From Spisula solida (Eukaryota; Mollusca; Bivalvia; Venerida; Mactridae), in contig OX365948.1 in the NCBI GenBank assembly GCA_947247005.1, positions 7,192,001 to 7,256,000 of the forward strand: 64,000 bases of DNA, in the 5' to 3' direction. The position numbers were made by a program, and so were the translations under genes. Each line of letters opens with the position of its first letter. Position 1 is the stretch's first letter. Below the pieces are notes generated by a model. The model worked only from the letters and a program-made list of their open reading frames with translations. It did not search any database and was not told the DNA's origin. Shown in pieces: positions 11,546 to 24,100 of this stretch.

Positions 11546-12703
11546 AATTAAAAAAATACATTTTGCCCACAGGCACCTACAACTTGACGCTGTTTAAAGT
11601 TGTTTAAAACATATCTAACTGATATACGTGCAAAAACGATGAAAATAAATAATTTTTGTTCCTATTTGTGGTATTTTAAATTTACTAAGTTTTACGTGTA
11701 TGTACATACGCAGTGACATTAGTGAATAAAATTGTCAATTTCCGTTCATAAGCTAACGATTACAAGTACAATAGACGCGTAGCATACTTAAGTCATATAC
11801 AGTTGGTGGATTGTTCCAGGATGGATTGTTCGAAAGTGGTAAGATGCCTTGTAGTTTTTTTCTATTTCAAATTGTTGATCAGTTTGTGACTTTTTACAAA
11901 ACACATCAGTAAGAATTTCACTTCCAGTAACCTTTTATATAAATAATACTTGGGAAAAAAAGACACGTCTACAGATAACATATTTTAATATACAGCGTAA
12001 ATTCTGGGCTTTCAGTGGTGAAGTTCATTTTTTTCTCGTTCAGTTATGTTTTCTGTGCTGGTAAAGTAGAGTGCCTTCCATGTCCCATTTTCTATTATAT
12101 ATTTGCCCAGGTTGCTTCTGTTGTCGGATTCTTCAGAATATAGTGGTTCATAAATAGTTTATAAATAATACAAGCAGCATGTGCATAGCATTTGAAATTA
12201 AATGATTCGTTGGGTAAGAGCTAGTATAGGCCTTTTCATTTGTTGAACTTTTTCTTTGATCACCTAGATAATTAAACCAACTGTTCTCTAGTATTAACAA
12301 TGTTTCCAGACCAAATTTCAGCTGATCTATGTTAAGACCCCCCAACCGTATATACATTTTGACCGAAAGACGGTAAGAGGGGATTTGTCAATACAACAAG
12401 GTTTATTTCTTTAACTAATTCCAATAACATTCTTTTGTTGTATTTTATGTAAGATGGATAAATGATATGAAGTTGTTTTACCCCATTTCTGTCTATATTT
12501 TGAAAAAAGAAGCCTTCTAGGCGAAACGTTGTGATCGAATGAATATACATTAACTGTTATTCGTGTTTGGTGGTTTTATTCTATTTTTGTCTATATTTTG
12601 ATAATAGAATGGTCAAAATTATACTGGATCAGTTCATTGTCATAAAAGAATGAAACAGAGTTGGTTGGTTTTCCGTGAGATTTGTCAATTCATTTAACTT
12701 ACG
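11546..12703. other. no gene seen; fragment of dispersed repeat B
   Basis: About 12035-12100 carries TTTTCTGTGCTGGTAAAGTAGAGTGCCTTCCATGTCC, a fragment of dispersed repeat B (see 17747-17890). The remaining sequence has only short minus-strand frames without recognisable content. Confidence 0.45.
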
Positions 12704-13135
12704 TAAGAGCTGAGGGCGATTTATTCAAAATTGGAGCCCATCTCTTAAACTTGCACCACAGGCTAGTATGTAAGTGCGGCATCCATTGAATGTAGGTTTA
12801 TTTTATGTTGAATATAATGTTGTTACATGTAAGGGTGACACCAAGAGAATGTAGGTGTTTATAGCAACATTATAGTCAACATAGAATAAACCTACATTCT
12901 ATGGATGCCGCCATTACATGTCTATAACAATATTATTTTCAACATAGAATAAACTTACATTCTATGGATGCCGCACTTACATACTAGCCTGTGGTGCAAG
13001 TTTAAGAGATGGGCTCCAATTTTGAATAAATCGCCCACAGCTCTTAGGCTATACCTATTACAACACTACATACAACATAAAAAACACCTAAATTCTATGG
13101 ATGCCGCCCTAACATGCCTATAACAACGTTATATA
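12704..13135. mobile_element. large foldback element with ~125-bp arms
   Basis: Left arm 12704-12830 and right arm 12916-13046 are near-perfect inverted copies. They share TAAGAGCTG, ATTTATTCAAAATTGGAGCCC, ACCACAGGCTAGTATGTAAGTGC and GCATCCAT..AATGTAGGTTTATT. The short spacer holds another partial arm copy at 12860-12915, and a further partial copy of the inner unit lies at 13062-13135. Foldback or MITE-type element without coding capacity. Confidence 0.8.
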
Positions 13136-13146
13136 CTAAATAGTTC

Positions 13147-13300
13147 ATACGTTCAATCATTGAACCACCTAGTTTATCAAGTGCATACAGTTCATAAATT
13201 GAACCACCTAGTTTATCAAGTGCATACAGTTCAATCATTGAACCACCTAGTTTATAAAGTGCATGCAGTTCAATCATTGAATCACATAGTTTATCATATG
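13147..13300. repeat. 39-bp minisatellite, array 1 (~4 copies)
   Basis: The unit contains TTCAATCATTGAA, CCACCTAGTTTATCAAGTGC and ATACAG. Being 13 codons long it stays open on both strands, with translations such as IELYALDKLGGSM. I treat those open frames as artefacts. The same unit forms array 2 at 15586-16060. Confidence 0.85.
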
Positions 13301-14365
13301 TCCAACAATTTGTTTCACGGCAATATTCCCATTTTCTTTAACTAACAAGTAACAACAGTTATCTTCCTTATTTGGGGCTATACCAGTTTTAATCTGATCG
13401 CTCTTATCTTGATTGCGTAATCACGCTGTGCAAACTCCACGGGAAGTCGGAATATAAGTAATGCCTATCATTTGCCTAAGGGGTTTTTGCCCTCACAGCA
13501 ATAATTATTATACATTTTATATTTTTGACATTTTGTACATGCGAAGGGTACTTGTCTCTGTCTATATGAAATAATTTAGTTTTTAGAATATGCATGATTA
13601 AGACTTCGTTGATTGTGTGTGTTGTTACTGTGTACATGGGGGGAAATATACTTAATTATGCATTTGTATGATGACATGTGTATCGTCTATGTTCCGTAGG
13701 TTATGAAATTAACTGTATAAATGTTATGTTATGTATAATCAAAGAATACGGGAGTGTATAGTGTATATCCGTGGTATAATAGGTGTAAGCCGAAATGTCA
13801 CACAAATAGGCATTTTGACATTTAACTGACTTTCCAGCGATTTTAATATGAGGAAAATCTTTCATTGTATGATAATGGCTGTTTAAAACAGGTGGTTGTT
13901 CAGTCCAAATCAATAAAAAAAACTGCAACGTGATTCTGAGTTTAGAATTTGTCTCAGTTGTAAAAGTCTCCTTTTTATATACGTTTTCTGTTTTTGCTAT
14001 CAGCATCGGGAAAGTATGCAAACCGGTTTAAGATGTACGACTCACTAAAATTACGAATATTATTGTATTGTCTTTACTCATAATCATTATAATACAGATG
14101 GTGAGACAAAATAAATGTTTTCAAATTGTCAACTTATTTTACATAATGATATATAATTAAATAGCATTTTTATAATAGAAACAGTAAACTCAGGAATAGA
14201 GTTTAAACATAACGTAGACTTATTTCTATCAAGTTAAATTCATCAATTGCAGATAGAAATCAAGCCCGGTATATCCAACATATACTGTTCAACATTCCCT
14301 TATTAAAACATACCGCAACCAGCATGGATTCGCAATCAGTGTTATGTGATATACATAGTGCCGAC
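13301..14365. other. no recognisable feature
   Basis: AT-rich DNA. The minus-strand frame at 13701-14021 (106 codons) has no recognisable motif and no splice context that I can defend. Confidence 0.4.
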
Positions 14366-14560
14366 AGTCTATTGGATGAATTAACAATAAAAACTTTTCA
14401 TTCACCAATTGCTCGCTGGTGGGCATACGTGTGTATGACTAACACTGTATACAAGCATGATCTCTCATAATGTGCCCACCGGCAGTCTATTGGGTGAATG
14501 AACAATAAATACCTTTCATTCAACAATTGGTCGCTGGTGGGCACATTTGTGTATGAATAA
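14366..14560 (+). repeat. tandem duplication, ~117-bp unit
   Basis: CAGTCTATTGG(A/G)TGAAT.AACAATAAA, CTTTTCATTCACCAATTG and CGCTGGTGGGCA appear at about 14366 and again, slightly diverged, at about 14483. No coding potential. Confidence 0.7.
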
Positions 14561-15585
14561 CCCTGATCTCTATTATACTAGTATTTAACAAAGATCTAAA
14601 TATATTAAGCTCAAATTATAGTCAATTTAATTATATCTAGTTGTTCTAAAGGCTGTATTAAAAGTTTCTAGTTTCAATTTCTAGTGAGAATGACCTCAGG
14701 TGTATCTGTTTTAATTTTATGATGATGTTATATAGATGAGGCATATACAATAATGAAACAGCCGCTTTAAATCAGGAACGCTATATAGATGCATGTTAAA
14801 AAAAGAATTGTTAATCAAATTGCGTGGATTTAACATCCCGGGTTAAAATTATAACAATTATTTCAGTTAGTTATGAAGGAAATTCTTCATAAATGTATGT
14901 TTATGTTGTGTAAATTAACTTCACACTTCAAATTTAAATTGTTATAAAAACAAATCCCTGTATGTAACAACAGAAAAGCATCATTGCCTAAGGGTACAAA
15001 TAAAGATAAGATAAGTTATGTTTTATTGCAGGCTATATAATCCGATCAGTTAAATTGGACGCCATGCTGTGCGCAGATAATTAGCTCGGTAAATTCCGGC
15101 AGCTAACGAACTTTACCGAATTAATAAGCGCTAAACAAATTTAAGTAATGATTAATTTCAATGTTACAAACGCCCATAAAATTTTCAAAATCTTTTATTT
15201 ATTTTTACATGTTTCGAAAGTAAAATAAATTTACTATCTAATGTGGTAAATACATTTTAGATATTGTGTGTGATAAACTTGATATAGAGTATTAAACACC
15301 AAGTTTAACGGACAATTTCTGCCAAAGTCGCTAATTTTACAAAGAATATAGAATAATTCAAGAATGATAATTTTTAAAGTTAAATTCGCCCATAATGTTT
15401 TAGATTTAAGAATAATTAAAAATAACGATAGTAATGTGTAAAGATGAAATAAACTTTTGTGCTAAATACAAATTTGATATTTTAATTCGTTAAGGAATTA
15501 TAAGCGTTAAACTAAATTTCCCCTTCTACTTTTAATGTAAATTTTATCGACGCGCGGATTATCAGTACAATAATGAAAGTTGGGT
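14561..15585. other. no recognisable feature
   Basis: Very AT-rich, with no open frame of note, no repeat identified and no regulatory site I can support. Confidence 0.45.
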
Positions 15586-16060
15586 ATGAGTGCATACAGT
15601 TCAATCATTGAACCACCTAGTTTATTAAGTGCATACAGTTCAATCATTGAACTACCTAGTTTATAAAGTGCATACAGTTCAATCATTGAATCACATAGTT
15701 TATCAAGTACATATAGTTCAATTATTGAACCACCTAGTTTATTAAGTGCATACAGTTCAATCATTGAACCACCTAGTTTATAAAGTGCATGCAGTTCATT
15801 CATTGAACCACCTAGTTTATCAAGTGCATACAGTTCAATCATTGAACCACCTAGTTTATTAAGTGCATACAGTTCAATCATTGAATCACCTAGGTTATTA
15901 AGTACATACTGTTCAATCATTGAATCACATAGTTTATCAAGTACATACAGTTCAATCATTGAATCACATAGTTTATCAAGTACATACAGTTCAATTATTG
16001 AATCACATAGTTTATCAAGTGCATACAGTTCAATTATTGAACCACCTAGTTTATCGAACG
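15586..16060. repeat. 39-bp minisatellite, array 2 (~12 copies)
   Basis: Same unit as array 1 at 13147-13300. Variants differ by single substitutions (CACCTAG/CACATAG, TTATCAAG/TTATTAAG/TTATAAAG). The self-complementary TTCAATCATTGAA core occurs once per unit. The 150-codon minus-strand frame at 15507-15959 is produced by the array. Confidence 0.88.
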
Positions 16061-16600
16061 TAGAAGTTCATGAGCTATCACTTGTATTAGTAATATCAAC
16101 TTACAATGACAAAAAATAATTAAAAATACTAAAATCGTTTACAGGAAAGTTTACACCTTTCATCATCTAAAATAAATCATTTAAATCAGTTAGGGACCAA
16201 AATCAGCCTACATGTATAAAGTACCTGCTCATTTACCAGTATCTTGCTGCGACAGTTGTCCCTCAATATCTTTCTAAAATGGGTTACAGCGCGTATTTTA
16301 CTTGTTAGAACATTTTGACTCATGAAATTAGGATTTGCATGGATTTAGTTGAATTTTCTTGTTCGGGTATGTGTTGTGCATTGTGTCGTACGCATAAATA
16401 CATTTAACTCACAATTTCATATTCATATAATTTACACAAATATCAAAACGATATTAATTAAAACTGAAACACCTTTGTTAATCGATCAAATTAAGAGAAG
16501 CAATAAAATGAATTGAAAAGAAAAGGGCAGTGAAAAAAAACTAGAGACCCGATGATCAGATCATCGCGAGCTTGATTAACAAAATTGTTTCAGGCAATAC
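16061..16600. other. no recognisable feature
   Basis: AT-rich sequence; nothing beyond a short GATGATCAGATCATC palindrome at about 16550 could be recognised. Confidence 0.4.
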
Positions 16601-17735
16601 AAAATAAATCATACAGAACAAATAAATTAATAAGCATTATTCACAATAGATAAGAGCATGTACATGTTAAATACATAAGTCTTTGTAAAATTTGAATGCA
16701 GCTTTCAGGTTCTTATCATTTCTGGGTTGGAAAACAAAAATGTAAATTTCACATCCTCGGCGAATGTCACAAACATACTATTGCACAAATAGGCTTGCAT
16801 ATATAACTGCTCTCGTATATCACAATATGCCGGACATCTAAATAAAGCATGATATTCTTTTTCAACAGTATCGCACAAAAAGACATATTCGTTCCTTAAT
16901 GTCCAAACGTTCATAACGACCGGTTTCAATTCTAAGAGGTGCTACGCCAAAACGAAACTTACTAAATGCTGACATATGTCTAGGTGGCATAACAATTTTG
17001 CAATATTGCTCAGATGCAAAATTTGATTTCACAATTTTATACAATCGCAGTTCTAGATGAACCAATATCACTATTAATTCTACTGTTCCATCAAACAATA
17101 TAATCTTTAAAAATATAATCAGTGACCTCGTTAATAAATATTTTGGTAATGACTGTTCTATATTACTAAATCTATTCATATTGTTATCACATCACATCTT
17201 CTTGATCTTAAAAACCCAATTCTTACATGAATTGTTCGATTTCGAGCCAACCAAGAGTGCTTTACGCTTACTGACTCTTCTTACATCAATTGAGGACAGT
17301 CGAACCCATTGGAGTAAAACCGCCTTCCATTGCATTACGACCGTGGGGCTCCAACCCATATCCCCTGATACCCCATCATTAGGTGTAAATTTACCGACCC
17401 CTAAAAAACGCTGAGCTCTATTATGTATAGCATCAATGCAAGAGTATGACCTGGAACCCCATAATGGTGCGCAATAACTTATAACAGGCCATTCAATGGA
17501 GTCACATAACTTGGAAAAAACATCAAAGGGTACACCACCCATGATCTTGCCCTTTGCAATTAATAGACCTAAAGCGCGACTAGCACTCTTGGGCACAGCT
17601 TTTCAGTGATATTGTCATCAAGATGTTCGTGTAAAACAACACCTAAATATGTATAACGGTAAACGATAGGTAGTACATTATCATTGGTACGCATTATAGA
17701 GTTAGGACGAAAATTTGATTGCTGAAACTAATTCA
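16601..17735 (-). pseudogene. non-LTR retrotransposon RT C-terminal region, broken
   Basis: Read on the minus strand from about 17735 downward, the pieces are: RPNSIMRTNDN...YRYTYLGVVLHEHLDD (RT YLGV block), a frameshift, ASRALGLLIAKGKIMGGVPF with VISYCAPLWGSRS, HNRAQRFLGVGKFTPN and GDMGWSP (17596-17192), then a second frame carrying SAFSKFRFGVAPLRIETGRY, and a third carrying EYHALFRCPAY. This series is the conserved C-terminal half of jockey/CR1-group LINE ORF2 proteins. At least three frame changes show it is dead. The exact clade is not assignable from this fragment. Confidence 0.75.
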
Positions 17736-17746
17736 TTCAACTTTTC

Positions 17747-17890
17747 GACAGCTTGGACTTGGGCGGATCTTTAACTTGTTTAGTTGTGCATCGTGCCTTG
17801 TATGTGTTTTGTGTTTTCTGTGCTCGGCTCATAAAGTAGAGTGCTGCCTTCTGACTTGTCTGACTTAATATTATTTCTTGTCCCTTGCTA
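17747..17890 (+). repeat. dispersed repeat B, copy 1
   Basis: Starts GACAGCTTGGACTTGGG.GGATC and runs through GTTTTCTGTGCT and GAGTGCTGCCTTC to TGACTTAATATTAT. Related copies or fragments lie at 12035-12100, 21537-21670, 50680-50806, 53046-53168 (inverted), 55206-55300, 57992-58065 and 62693-62740. It abuts the LINE relic and lies about 270 bp upstream of the gene 1 start codon. Confidence 0.7.
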
Positions 17891-17920
17891 GTTTTTTTTA
17901 AAATAGTTGTCTCTACTCGA

Positions 17921-18163
17921 TTTAATACCTCGGTATTAAATACTCAATCACACCGACGATTGCAAAGAAAACATTTTTAAAGACCGGGGTACTGTTTTAT
18001 CACTTTCACCCCCATATTTAACGCTCAACCAATCGTAACGCATCGGGTCTTTACGTAATGAACCCGGAAGTTTATGTTGCGTCCGTAATATACGAGATGT
18101 TACGATTTATGTGTATATTTAAGCGTGTTTTTGTGATTTTTACAAGTATTGTTGAAATGTGCT
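17921..18163 (+). promoter_or_regulatory. putative promoter of gene 1
   Basis: The region just upstream of the gene 1 start codon (18164) contains a near-perfect palindrome TTTAATACC-TC-GGTATTAAA at 17921-17940. It also has a CCAAT box at 18029-18033, an ETS-like ACCCGGAAGT at 18062-18071 and a TATA-like TATATTTAA at 18114-18122, about 42-50 bp before the ATG. The region is richer in CG than its surroundings. Transcription start and use of any of these sites are inference. Confidence 0.4.
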
Positions 18164-18166
18164 ATG
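18164..18166 (+). CDS. gene 1 exon 1 (coding part: start codon)
   Basis: The ATG is followed immediately by the donor GTAAGA. Chosen because joining it in phase 0 to the next exon gives a textbook signal peptide directly after Met. The 5' UTR start is not determinable. Confidence 0.6.
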
Positions 18167-21100
18167 GTAAGATTTGTGGGGGGTGATTCTCAGACCCTTA
18201 GAAAACCAATATAATACATGGGATTACCCTTCTGGAACCCGACAAATGAGTTAAACAGTATTATCTTGGTTTCAGGGCCTCCTCCTTCTTGTGGTATGTG
18301 CACTGCTGTCAGTAGCCACGGCCCATAACCCCAACAGGCGTTACAAGACACGTTCATGGAGACATCCAGGTTAGTTTGGCGACAAATTCAATATGTATAA
18401 TAATAATATAATAATAATAATATATTATATATATATATTTGTTTAAAGACTAAAGAGGCAACACAGTTGGGTATACTCAGTCTTCCCTGTGAACCCCATA
18501 TAACATTGACATAATATATGTACATTTACATAAGTTAAATGAAAGACAAAGTAATAAAAATATATACACGTATACACAGCTGAAAGAAATTCAAGATAGA
18601 AAATATCATTCAGCAGACGATATAACCTGTTATAACAAATTAAATTAAATGATGACATAAATTGCATTAAATATTTACTACTAACGACTTTCTCAGAAAA
18701 TAGTTAATAAGATTTAGGGTACACGCTCATTGTCTAGTCATTGAAACTATCCGATATAATAACACAGACAGAGCTAACCGAATATGTCAAAACTGCAATA
18801 AAAATTTCGTAGAAACAAAATACCATTTCCTAATGACATGCGATAAATATTATAATCTAAGACAAAAATATATGCCTTTAATCAGATGGCCCTCCCTTTC
18901 AATGTTTAACAATCTCATGAATACTGAAAATAAGAAATCTCTATATATAGATATAAAAGTTGCTACTCCTTGAAACATTCCTTTGACATAAAAACAATCT
19001 AATATTCTAAGTATCCTATTTTGAACTGCTATCAAACTACATTTATTTGAACATGAAGTGCTTTATTTTACCTGTACTCTTCTCTTTGTGTATATAATAT
19101 GCCATGTATATAATGTAAGTATGTATCTTTTTGTGATACAATGTATATGTCTATGCTTTTCGTTGCCGAAGACAAATGTGTTTGCCGATTTGCAATAAAG
19201 TTTATTTGTAAAAAAAACTAATTAGTGTATCCCAGCAGTGAGAGCGATGTTTGTTTGACTACCAGAGAACCACCACTTCAAGTAGTTGCTTTTACATAAG
19301 TTGACATTAACAGATGTTCTTACATCGTAAAGAAGACAGTTCCATAATTTTACACCAGAGTATGCCAATGATTTTCTGCAAAATTCTAGTCTAGGGTTTG
19401 GAACTGAAAGTAATTTTTGTTGAAATGACCTGAACGATCGGTTTTCATGATAAGTAAATAGTTGGTCCATATTGTTTGACAGAAAGCCGTTGCAGGATGA
19501 CATTGTTTTTGCATTATTCATGAAAGCGAAATCTGTTTCGCGAATAATCGTTAACAACATTTGGTAAAATAAACTAGTACAAGTGCAGCCGATCAGGAAA
19601 AACGTCAAAATCGTGCCCACTCCAGCACAAAAATAACACAATTATTTGTTCAAGATACATTCGGACGTTTCGAAAACTTTGACGAACATATTATGAATTA
19701 GCTATTATTTAGCTTAATAAGCAGGAATAACTTATGCTATAATTTGTACATATTGCCTTAACTACTGTTTAATATTGACATAATTAACTCAATAGAAAGA
19801 AAATATCCATTTCAATATGGCCACATCAACAGGTAATTGTATCATTAATAAAAAGAAAATAAAAAAATGATATTTTATAAAATTTATTATATCTTAGAAA
19901 TGTTCATAACACGGGAAATTAACCACACAGTCACTGAGGTGCAGTTTATCTTTAATAAACATTTCATTAATACTGGTGTTATTTTAAATAATTTTACATA
20001 ATCAGAAACTAGAGAGCTTCGTCTTTAATTTGATATCAATATTATGGAGGTAGTTCTAACGATGTTGTTTATGAATGTAAATACTTTTTGAAGATATCGA
20101 AAGCCAATTATTGTTTTTGATACCATGAAAATCTGACCGATTTAGTACAAAGGCACCTTTCTAAGATAACATAAATTATATAAAATAACTTATTTTTACT
20201 CTTTATCAATGATACAGATACCTGTGACCGCATCGTATTTATATCAAAGCTTATTTGGTGACCCCGACAACAGTACAGTGACCTCAAAAAATAAGTTAAA
20301 ATACTTTAGTTTATTCGTTCCATTCGGTCGTTATACACTTCTTTAAAAATATACGATTATATATTATACTATGAATTTTGTTTCAGCTCAAAGGCGGCAC
20401 AGAGGACCAATGAAACAAAAACAAATATTGGCTGGTCTAAAAATGCAGATGGGTATGTACGATTGTAAAATAAGTTGTCTATATGCAAAATGGCCATCAA
20501 TATTCTTTAGATGAATGCCCTATAAACATGTTATTCTTTTCCAACAACTACTGCACGGATGACAAAGAATTTGCTTAAAATGAAAGTAAGAGGAGTACAC
20601 TCGGGTATACCATTCTTCTAAGATCAAAACATTACTTAATTATTGACATATGGTTAGGCAATTCTCAAGGCATAGAGAGAAGCATACACATTTCAAATAG
20701 TAATCGTAGCATTCCTCTGAAAATGCAGATGATATGGACAATTGTTATTGAACACCCCTTTTATCACAGTCTATAAAACCCCATCAGTTCATGTATGATG
20801 TACAGTTTTCCTTACGACATTCATATTTTGCTAACATAGGATCGTTCTCACTTTACGTATATTTTAGCCAAAACCTACGACAGAAAATGGGCAAACATAT
20901 CTAAGTAAAACGAGTTTGCGCAAATAATTATCGATGTTCGCAATATTTACAGAAAACTTAGAGTTACGTTAGCGTAAATGATTTGATGAAACAGTATCCT
21001 AGTAACTAGTGTTTAACCATTGGTTCCGCGTTCGCAAGGCGGTGCCCAGACCACACGGCATCCACACATTATTCAGATGACGTTTATTATTATTATTCAT

Positions 21101-24100
21101 TACGTATTATTTATTCTTGTACACTGTCTTAAGATGATATTTATCATTCGCTGGCTTAGACTTAGAAGGTCGTAAGTACAAAATAAATATTTTGAGAAAA
21201 CAAGACAAAAACTGTCAAAAAACTACTCTTTACTTATGGAAAAACAAACTTTTAAAACTCTAGTTTGGTCATGAACATGAAAAAAAGGCTCAGAAATAGC
21301 AGATTACAAATATGCATGAGAAATTCAACGCCAATGACTTATAATTATATTTTCAGCCCAATGTCAGGGTAGATTCATGTGTGGGGTTAAGCGTGGAGGT
21401 GTTACATGTGGAATAGAATGCGTTGATTGGAAGGATTACTGCAACAACGTATACAATTGTCAGAATAATATCGATGAAAGGATGTGTCCAGGCACCGGTA
21501 AAGTATACAAATTGTGACTGGTTCATTTAGAATATTGACAGCTTGGACATGGGAGGATCATATCTTGTTTAATTGGACATTGTGTCTTACATGTGTTTTT
21601 TATGTTTTCTGTGCTGGCTGGTTAAGCTGAGTGCTGCCTTCCCTGTTTGACTAAATATTATCTTTTTTCAGTGTACAAAATGTAGTTATAATTTGCAATT
21701 CCCTCCCTTTATGGTGATAGAATATAATAATATGCTAATTTTAATTATCATTATGTGAGTATCCTATCTAATCTAATGGGAATAATGATAGTACGTTCTT
21801 TGGCCGTCTCTTTCATGGTAAGGGGCAGCGACCGCTTAAGTATGGCTTGGAATGGTCTGTACAGGGTAAGGGGCTGCGACCGCTTCAGTAGGGCTTGGAA
21901 TAGTCTGTACAGGGTAAGGGGCTGCGACCGCTTCAGTATGGCTTGGAATGGTCTGTACAGGGTAAGGGGCAGCGATCGCTTCAGTAGGGCTTGGAATAGT
22001 CTGTACAGGGTAAGGGGCTGCGACCGCTTCAGTAGGGCTTGGAATAGTCTGTACAGGGTAAGGGGCTGCGACCGCTTCAGTGTGGCTTGGACTGGTCTGT
22101 ACAGGGTAAGGGGCTGCGACCGCTTCAGTATGGCTTGGAACGGTCTGTACATTGCCGTGTTTACAGTGACGACAGGTAGTTTACTTCAAAGTAATGCCTA
22201 ACCACCATGTTGTATTTTTAAGTAATACGCCTTGAAAGTACGATATTGTCGTTCTCTATGAAATACAGTGTAAAAACGTTACGCAAGTCGTATGAAATTT
22301 GAAAGGGGTACAAGAGGTATACTATTTTTAATTTGAGGTCGATTGTGAAACAAGTTTTTCCAACTTATATTAATCACTCTCGACACCTTATTCCTGATGT
22401 TATCCATCGCCAGGAGGGTATGAGAGAAGAGAAGCAAGTTTCCATTTTATACTGATCGTATAGCAAGGGAAGTTCTGGTACCATTTATATTTCGTCTTTG
22501 GTACGTGGCCGCCTGGGATTAGACACGAGACCTCCCGATACACCACACGATGCGGACGCTGTAATACTAGACTAACGAGGAGGCGGTTATGATAATGTAT
22601 GATAATATTATCGAAATATTTTGTAGCTAATGTGAGGAAAAGGAGATCTAGTCATTGTCCCCCATGTCCTACGTGTGATACGTCATGCATTGATGAGTGC
22701 GAATGTGATCCCGAACCAGACTGCTCGAAGCCATGTGAAGATCAGGAGTGTCCAGGACAATCCAACTGTAAGTACGGTCAAGTTAGAATGTTGCGAGAGT
22801 GACGTTGTCGAAGATATTACAAATTTTCTGAACAGGCAGAGCGAATAAAGTACAGCATTGAAATATTAGATGTCTGGATAAGCCTTTAACATTGATTTTA
22901 CACCATAATACTGGACTCCACCGATGTGTTACTCTATTCTTATCCTTAGTGGACAGTAATTGTATCTCTAACTCTACAAAAAGCTACAATTACATATTTT
23001 AATATTTAAGAAAAATATGTGTGCAAACCTGACTCTATATTCACAAAAATATGTTAAAATTACGAAAAGTTCCAATGATTTATCGCCGTCAGCGAATTTT
23101 ACATGGTAACTTAAAGATCAAGGGGAAAAACTCATCCGATCCCTATTATATATAGACGGTTATTTCGGCTCGTTACGGAAACATATTTATATTATTTTAT
23201 TTTCTTGGTCACTATTGTGAGTCTTTTGTTAAATTTTGACGTTAAAACAGGCTTATTAATCATTATTATAATTAATTAATCATTAATCTTAATGATGTCA
23301 AATATTTTTTAATCAATTTAAACTTGACACGACATAATATATGCTATGTTTGTTTGTACAAGATGGTATCCGTATAGAATGAAATACATTCCACCGTCGG
23401 AAACTTGTCTATTTATTTCTACAAGTAAATCTATGTTGATCTAAACTAATGCATTTTTCAAGTAAGATCTTGAGTGATATTAAATATTGATCTTATTTAA
23501 TTGGAGAATAAGGATAGCCAATCATATCGCCAGTTACTGACCAAGGGTTTAATACGATGTGATCTGATTGGTTGTCCTTATTCTTAAGTCAAGTAAGATC
23601 AATATTGAATGCCACCCCTGGTCAAGTCGGCTACTCTTGTATATAACTTTGTGCCATCTATTACAGCGTGTGCTGCCGAAGACGAGCCAGTCAAGTGTAA
23701 AAATGGTCCTCCTAACATGCAGCATGTTTACGTCGAGATACTATCAGATGTAAGTTATTATTTGTGGCCGCGACTGCGACTTTTGGGCTTACGCGCAAAA
23801 TGACGTCGTTGAGTAAACGTCGTAAATAAACGTGACATAAAAATACTCACATACTTTCTTGAATATCGACATTAAACGTCGCCAAATGACAAGAAAACGT
23901 GTTTTTTTAATTAATTGTTGACATGAGAAAAGAATGTTGATTTCTACCGATAGTTTAGTGAGAAGAAAGCGATAGTTTGGTGACGGAAGTGGTTTTCTGG
24001 CGATCGATTCGCAGTCATCTCCCTTGATAATATTTCACGTCTGACACATTTCGGAAATAAAAACTGTTTATTTTGCCGTCTTACGTGCACTTCGAACAGT

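Noticed and set aside
15507..15959. 150-codon minus-strand frame with IELYALDKLGGSM repeats
   Set aside because: Translation of the 39-bp minisatellite; also open on the other strand, with no gene context.
21751..22201. 148- and 133-codon frames on opposite strands
   Set aside because: 48-bp intronic minisatellite. Gene 1 splice phases work only if it is intronic.
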